Positions 60,444 through 64,000 of a stretch of DNA of 64,000 nt are shown here, one piece after another. The stretch is from Sphingobium chungbukense (GTDB lineage Bacteria; Pseudomonadota; Alphaproteobacteria; Sphingomonadales; Sphingomonadaceae): contig NZ_LBIC01000007.1 in assembly GCF_001005725.1 (NCBI RefSeq), forward strand, positions 434,001-498,000, read 5' to 3'. A model generated the notes under the pieces. It saw nothing but the letters and a program-made list of their open reading frames with translations. It was not told where the DNA came from and ran no database searches. Position 1 is the stretch's first letter. Every line of letters begins with the position of its first letter. A program made the position numbers and the translations under genes.

Positions 60444-61799
60444 ATGCGTCATGTGTTGACGGCCATATTGGCCGCCGCCAGCCTTACCTCCATTGCCCCC
60501 GCACAGCCAGCGCCGCCCGCGCCACCTGCCGCCGCCCCGCCGCCCAATGAAATCGCGGCGACCATCGCGAAGGACATGGACGGGCTGATGGCGCTTTATC
60601 GCGACCTTCACGCCAATCCCGAACTGTCGGAACAGGAAAGCGCCACCGCCGCCAAGCTCGCCCGGCGCCTGAAGGCCATGAAGTTCGAGGTCACCGACAG
60701 GGTCGGCGGCACCGGCGTCGTCGCGGTGATGAAGAACGGGTCCGGTCCGGTGCTGCTGATCCGCGCCGATATGGATGGCCTGCCCGTCACCGAGCAGACG
60801 GGCCTCGAATTCGCCTCCAAGGTCAGGGCCAGGACTGCCGAGGGCACCGAGACCGGTGTGATGCATGCCTGCGGCCACGACACGCACATGACGGCCTTCA
60901 TCGAAACGGCGCGGCTGCTGTCGTCGATGAAGGACAAGTGGAAGGGCACGCTGGTCATGATCCTCCAGCCCGCCGAGGAAGTGGGGCGCGGCGCCCGGCT
61001 GATGCTGGAGGATGGGCTCTACACCCGCTTCCCGCGACCGACCCACGCCATCGCCTTCCATGACGCCGCCAATCTGGAAGCCGGGAAGATCGGCTATACG
61101 CCCGGCTTCGCGCTCGCCAATGTGGACAGTGTCGACCTGCTGGTGCGCGGCGCGGGTGGCCATGGTGCCTATCCGCAGGGGACGCGCGATCCGATCGTGC
61201 TGGGCGCGAGGATCGTGACGTCGCTGCAAACGCTGGTCAGCCGGGAACAGGACCCGTTCGATCCCGCCGTGGTCACCGTCGGCAGCTTCATGGGCGGCAC
61301 CAAGCATAATATCATTCCCGACGACGCGAAATTGCTGCTGACCGTGCGCAGCTATTCGGACGCAACGCGCGAAAAGCTGATCCGGGGCATAGAGCGTATC
61401 GCCAGGGGCGAAGCCATTGCGGCCGGCATTCCCGACAACAGGATGCCGGTGGTGTCCGTGAAGGACGAATTCACGCCTTCCACCTACAACCCGCCGGCCT
61501 TTGCCCTCCAGATGGCGGACGTGCTGAAGGCCCATTTCCCTGCGGATAGGGTCAGCGAAACCCGGCCGTCCATGGCTGGCGAGGATTTCGGCCGCTATTA
61601 CCGCGCCGACAAGAGCATAGAGAGCTTCATATTCTGGGTCGGCGGCGTGCCGGCGGACCAGATGGCCAAGGCGGCGGCGGGCGAAATCAGCCTGCCGACC
61701 CTGCACAGCCCGTTCTGGGCACCCCAGGCCGACAAGGTCATCGCCACGGCCAGTGAGGCCATGACGGTATTGGCGATGAGCATATTGAAGCGGGATTGA
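60444..61799 (+). CDS. M20 family amidohydrolase, exported
   Basis: A 451 aa zinc-dependent amidohydrolase with a signal peptide (MRHVLTAILAAASLTSIAPAQP and a Pro/Ala linker). Metal motifs HACGHDTHM, the LQPAEEVGRGARLML Glu region and RPSMAGEDFG agree with aminoacylase/carboxypeptidase relatives such as IAA-amino acid hydrolase. The substrate, probably an N-acyl amino acid, is unknown. Convergent with the nucleotidyltransferase gene. Confidence 0.9.
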   Translation: MRHVLTAILAAASLTSIAPAQPAPPAPPAAAPPPNEIAATIAKDMDGLMALYRDLHANPELSEQESATAAKLARRLKAMKFEVTDRVGGTGVVAVMKNGSGPVLLIRADMDGLPVTEQTGLEFASKVRARTAEGTETGVMHACGHDTHMTAFIETARLLSSMKDKWKGTLVMILQPAEEVGRGARLMLEDGLYTRFPRPTHAIAFHDAANLEAGKIGYTPGFALANVDSVDLLVRGAGGHGAYPQGTRDPIVLGARIVTSLQTLVSREQDPFDPAVVTVGSFMGGTKHNIIPDDAKLLLTVRSYSDATREKLIRGIERIARGEAIAAGIPDNRMPVVSVKDEFTPSTYNPPAFALQMADVLKAHFPADRVSETRPSMAGEDFGRYYRADKSIESFIFWVGGVPADQMAKAAAGEISLPTLHSPFWAPQADKVIATASEAMTVLAMSILKRD

Positions 61800-61820
61800 G
61801 AGGGCGCGGCGCTGCACTTT

Positions 61821-62810
61821 CTAGACCGGCCGGTGTCCCTTGCGCCATTTGGTGAACAAATGCCGCGCCAGCAATCCGGGCGGCATCCGCAGCCAGTGGG
61901 AACGGACAGAGAAGGCGAAACGGAGCGGTTTGCGCCGTTCTCGCCCCCAGCCGTCGCGCGCCAGCAGCCGGGCCGCAACGATCCGGTCCCAGAAGCTCAG
62001 CCTTGCGCCCTCACCATAGAGCGCCGCCGCCAGCCGCCTTGCCTGTCCGACATGGGCCGCAAGGCCGTGCCGTGCCGCGCGCGCCTCCAGCGCGGAGGGA
62101 TCGATCCCGTCGAGCAGGCAAACTATGTCCCAGAGATTGCGCAGCCCCCCGGCCAGATCGCCGTCGGCCAGCAGATGCGCCGCCGCATGGCAGATCCTGT
62201 CCTCCGGGGAGAGCATGTATAGGCCTTTGGCAATGGGAACCGCATCCGCGATCATCGCCGCCATGTCCGGTGCCTGCCGCGCGGTCAGGGGCAGGATGCT
62301 GTGGTGCACGTCGATCATCCGGTCGCGGCCGGCGTGGATCATCGGTGGCAGTTCGTGCATCCATTGCCGGTAATAGGCGTCGTCATAGGGATCGTCCTTC
62401 ACCCATTCCCAGCCCGCGCGGAGCAGGGCATGTTCGACCTGCTCCATGGCCTCGCGCGGCACCAATATGTCGAGATCGCCGATGAAGCGTCCCTGCCCGG
62501 CCCGCAGCCCCGCCGCCGCATAGGCCGTGCCCTTGAGCAGCAGGACCGGCACGTCGATGCCCGCAAGCGCCTCTGTCGCGCGATCCGCCTCCCACAGCGC
62601 CTGCCGTGCCTCCCGTTCGGCGTCGAGCCGCGCATCGTCGAGGATCTGCCGTACCGCGTCAGGCACCCGCCGGTCGCCGATCCGCAGGGCCAGGGTGCCG
62701 ACCAGCCGTTCCGCCCGCGCCATGGCGATCAGGCCGTTCCAGCCGCCCGCGTCCAGCGCAGTGACGACATCGGGATCGCGCAAGGCGCGCACGAGCCCTC
62801 GCGCGCTCAT
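61821..62810 (-). CDS. Nucleotidyltransferase family protein of the HPr-rel-A cassette
   Basis: A 329 aa protein of the uncharacterised nucleotidyltransferase (NTP_transf_5) type. The motif FIGDLDILVPREAMEQ gives the GS-like and metal Asp pattern, followed by LLRAGWEWVKDDPYDDAYY. It is the third gene of a unit with PqqD-like and HprK-like proteins; the ATG at 62810 overlaps the kinase stop (ATGA), with AAGGA upstream. Its substrate is unknown; nucleotidylation of a peptide or sugar is the guess from family members. Confidence 0.8.
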   Translation of the reverse strand: MSARGLVRALRDPDVVTALDAGGWNGLIAMARAERLVGTLALRIGDRRVPDAVRQILDDARLDAEREARQALWEADRATEALAGIDVPVLLLKGTAYAAAGLRAGQGRFIGDLDILVPREAMEQVEHALLRAGWEWVKDDPYDDAYYRQWMHELPPMIHAGRDRMIDVHHSILPLTARQAPDMAAMIADAVPIAKGLYMLSPEDRICHAAAHLLADGDLAGGLRNLWDIVCLLDGIDPSALEARAARHGLAAHVGQARRLAAALYGEGARLSFWDRIVAARLLARDGWGRERRKPLRFAFSVRSHWLRMPPGLLARHLFTKWRKGHRPV

Positions 62811-63670
62811 CCGCATTCCTTCCACAGCCGTTCGACCAAGGCGACGGCCTCATCCCCCGACGGGAAGTCGATGGCGCGCGCGGGCACATCTGCGACGAAA
62901 CGGGTCAGCGCCGCGAAACCCGGCTCGCCCAGCGCGACATAATTGGTCGACGCCTGGGTCAGCCGCATGAAGACCTCGCCCTGTCCCACGGCGCGGACAT
63001 CGGCCGCATGGCCGAACCGGGGGAACAGCAGCAGCGCGGGCTTGGCGCCCTCCCCCATGCGGCCGATCGCATCGCGGTTGGGAACGAGGTGGCGAATATC
63101 GCCCTTGGCCGTCCCGGCGAGCAGCGGCCCCATACGCCGTTGGGGTGTTTCCGCCGCCAGCACGTCGATCGCGCGATTCTTGAGCGAGACGAGGCGGGGA
63201 AAGGGAAAGACCGCGCCCGTATCCAGATCGAGCAACGCGAATTCGTCGCCCATCAGCCGCCATCCCCGCTCGCCCAGTTGCGCGGCCAGGGTGGACTTGC
63301 CGGAACCGGATTCGCCGGTCATCACCAGGGCCCGCCCGTCCTTCTCGACGCTGGAGGCGTGGAGCAGCAGATGCCGCCGCCATCCCAGCGCCATTTGCAG
63401 GTTCATCCCCATTTCCGCCGCCAGCAGCCCATGGGCAAGGCTCATCGGCGCGGCATCGGCCAGGCCGTGATCGCCGGTGATGAAGATGGAAGGCCGCAGC
63501 CAGCGCCGGAACGGGCCCGCCGGCTCCAGCCGCACGGTGAAATCGGCGACCCCGTCCACCGGCGCGGGATAATCGGCGTAGAGCGCCACCAGCGCCTCGA
63601 CCGGGCGGCGCCATGTCGATCCGATCCGGAAGGTCGCCGGACCGATCCTGAGGGACAGCGCATGGTTCAC
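62807..63670 (-). CDS. HprK-related kinase A
   Basis: A 287 aa protein related to HPr kinase. The Walker A motif GESGSGKSTLAAQLG sits at residues ~119-132, followed by MGDEFALLDLDTGAVFPFPR, as in HprK-type domains; an N-terminal domain of about 110 residues precedes it. It overlaps the PqqD-like gene (ATGA-type) and precedes the nucleotidyltransferase. Proteins of this sort lack a known HPr partner in alphaproteobacteria and are thought to work on a different target. The Walker A motif is intact, so catalysis is likely. Confidence 0.85.
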   Translation of the reverse strand: MNHALSLRIGPATFRIGSTWRRPVEALVALYADYPAPVDGVADFTVRLEPAGPFRRWLRPSIFITGDHGLADAAPMSLAHGLLAAEMGMNLQMALGWRRHLLLHASSVEKDGRALVMTGESGSGKSTLAAQLGERGWRLMGDEFALLDLDTGAVFPFPRLVSLKNRAIDVLAAETPQRRMGPLLAGTAKGDIRHLVPNRDAIGRMGEGAKPALLLFPRFGHAADVRAVGQGEVFMRLTQASTNYVALGEPGFAALTRFVADVPARAIDFPSGDEAVALVERLWKECG

Positions 63671-63948
63671 GCGATCCGCACCAATCCCAATTCCGTCAGT
63701 TCGGCGAGGTGCGCTTCGACCTGCGGCCCTGCCTCCTCCGCCGCGCCCAGGTCGTAGAGCGAGGCCAGTTGCCCAAGCACCTCATCTGCCGTCAGCGCCG
63801 CTCCGCCGTCCAGCGTCGCCAAAATCTCCGGCACCGGGCTGATCACCATATGGGTCTGCCCGGAAGGCCGGTGATAGAGCAGCACCATGTCCTCCAGCAC
63901 GCAGGACGTGATGGCATCCGGGCTGTCCTGGCAATAGCGGCGGGGCAT
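63667..63948 (-). CDS. PqqD-like peptide chaperone of the HPr-rel-A system
   Basis: A 93 aa protein with the PqqD fold: an Arg/Pro-start MPRRYCQDSPD, a beta-rich centre (VLLYHRPSGQTHMVISPV) and a C-terminal helix (VEAHLAELTELGLVRI). PqqD-type domains bind the leader of a peptide that is later modified. The start at 63948 is an ATG with GAGG 9 bases upstream; a TTG at 63963 is an alternative. First gene of the three-gene unit, with a 4-base overlap to the kinase. The leader peptide is not seen; the promoter and any precursor gene lie beyond the right edge. Confidence 0.8.
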   Translation of the reverse strand: MPRRYCQDSPDAITSCVLEDMVLLYHRPSGQTHMVISPVPEILATLDGGAALTADEVLGQLASLYDLGAAEEAGPQVEAHLAELTELGLVRIA

Positions 63949-64000
63949 GGTCACGAGCCTCAAGCATGGGAAGGTCGCGCCATCCTTAGAGCAAAGGCGT

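Noticed and set aside
1..64000. CRISPR array, phage or insertion sequence
   Set aside because: No regularly spaced repeats, transposase or phage genes were seen anywhere.

Overview
The window looks like a chromosome segment of a sphingomonad (Alphaproteobacteria, Sphingomonadaceae; Sphingobium, Sphingomonas or Novosphingobium-like). The evidence is high GC, dense ATGA/TGATG gene overlaps, an N-terminally extended ribosomal protein S9, TonB-dependent uptake, LptF/LptG, a De Ley-Doudoroff/Weimberg-type sugar acid cluster and a NepR general-stress anti-sigma factor. No phage, insertion sequence, integrase or CRISPR array was seen.

Layout. 1-9.5 kb is housekeeping: a DUF1272 protein (cut by the window edge), glmM, an alanine/sodium symporter, a secreted Xaa-Pro peptidase, a CsbD-like protein, rpsI-rplM, ctaA-cutA and a hybrid histidine kinase. 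9.5-16.4 kb is a sugar-acid cluster: dgoA, dgoK, an IlvD/Edd-type dehydratase, an aldehyde dehydrogenase, a Gfo/Idh/MocA dehydrogenase and a FadR-type regulator. Two of its genes (dgoK and the aldehyde dehydrogenase) each carry a one-base deletion.

16.4-36.9 kb is an accessory catabolic region and the most interesting part. Left arm: leuC/leuD-like hydro-lyase, a GntR regulator, then an HMG-CoA-lyase-like enzyme, HyuA, HyuB, a class III CoA-transferase and an isochorismatase-family amidase in one tightly overlapping operon. Right arm: a TonB receptor, three cupin proteins, a methyltransferase, an unidentified small protein, an alpha/beta-hydrolase-fold protein without the usual nucleophile, an FAD-linked oxidase and a second GntR regulator. 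Seven copies of a TTGTATACAA-like palindrome lie at five promoter regions in both arms, so the arms are probably one regulon. I infer a route in which HyuAB opens a cyclic imide or similar ring, the amidase removes ammonia, the LeuCD-like enzyme hydrates an (alkyl)maleate, the CoA-transferase activates the tertiary hydroxy acid and the lyase cleaves it. The true substrate is unknown.

37-64 kb returns to core genes: tRNA-Arg(CCT), DUF1178, a nitrilase-family amidase, grxC, comF, a methyltransferase, a lipid kinase-like protein, lptF-lptG, a fatty acid desaturase, an acetyltransferase-like protein, a second lipid kinase, a metallophosphoesterase, xthA, erpA, an M23 peptidase, glnE-bcp-DUF455, a NepR-like anti-sigma factor away from phyR/ecfG, a zinc metallopeptidase, patatin plus 3-hydroxybutyrate dehydrogenase, a subtilase and an M20 amidohydrolase. 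The right edge holds a PqqD-HprK-like kinase-nucleotidyltransferase cassette (HPr-rel-A type), a peptide-modification-like system of unknown product.
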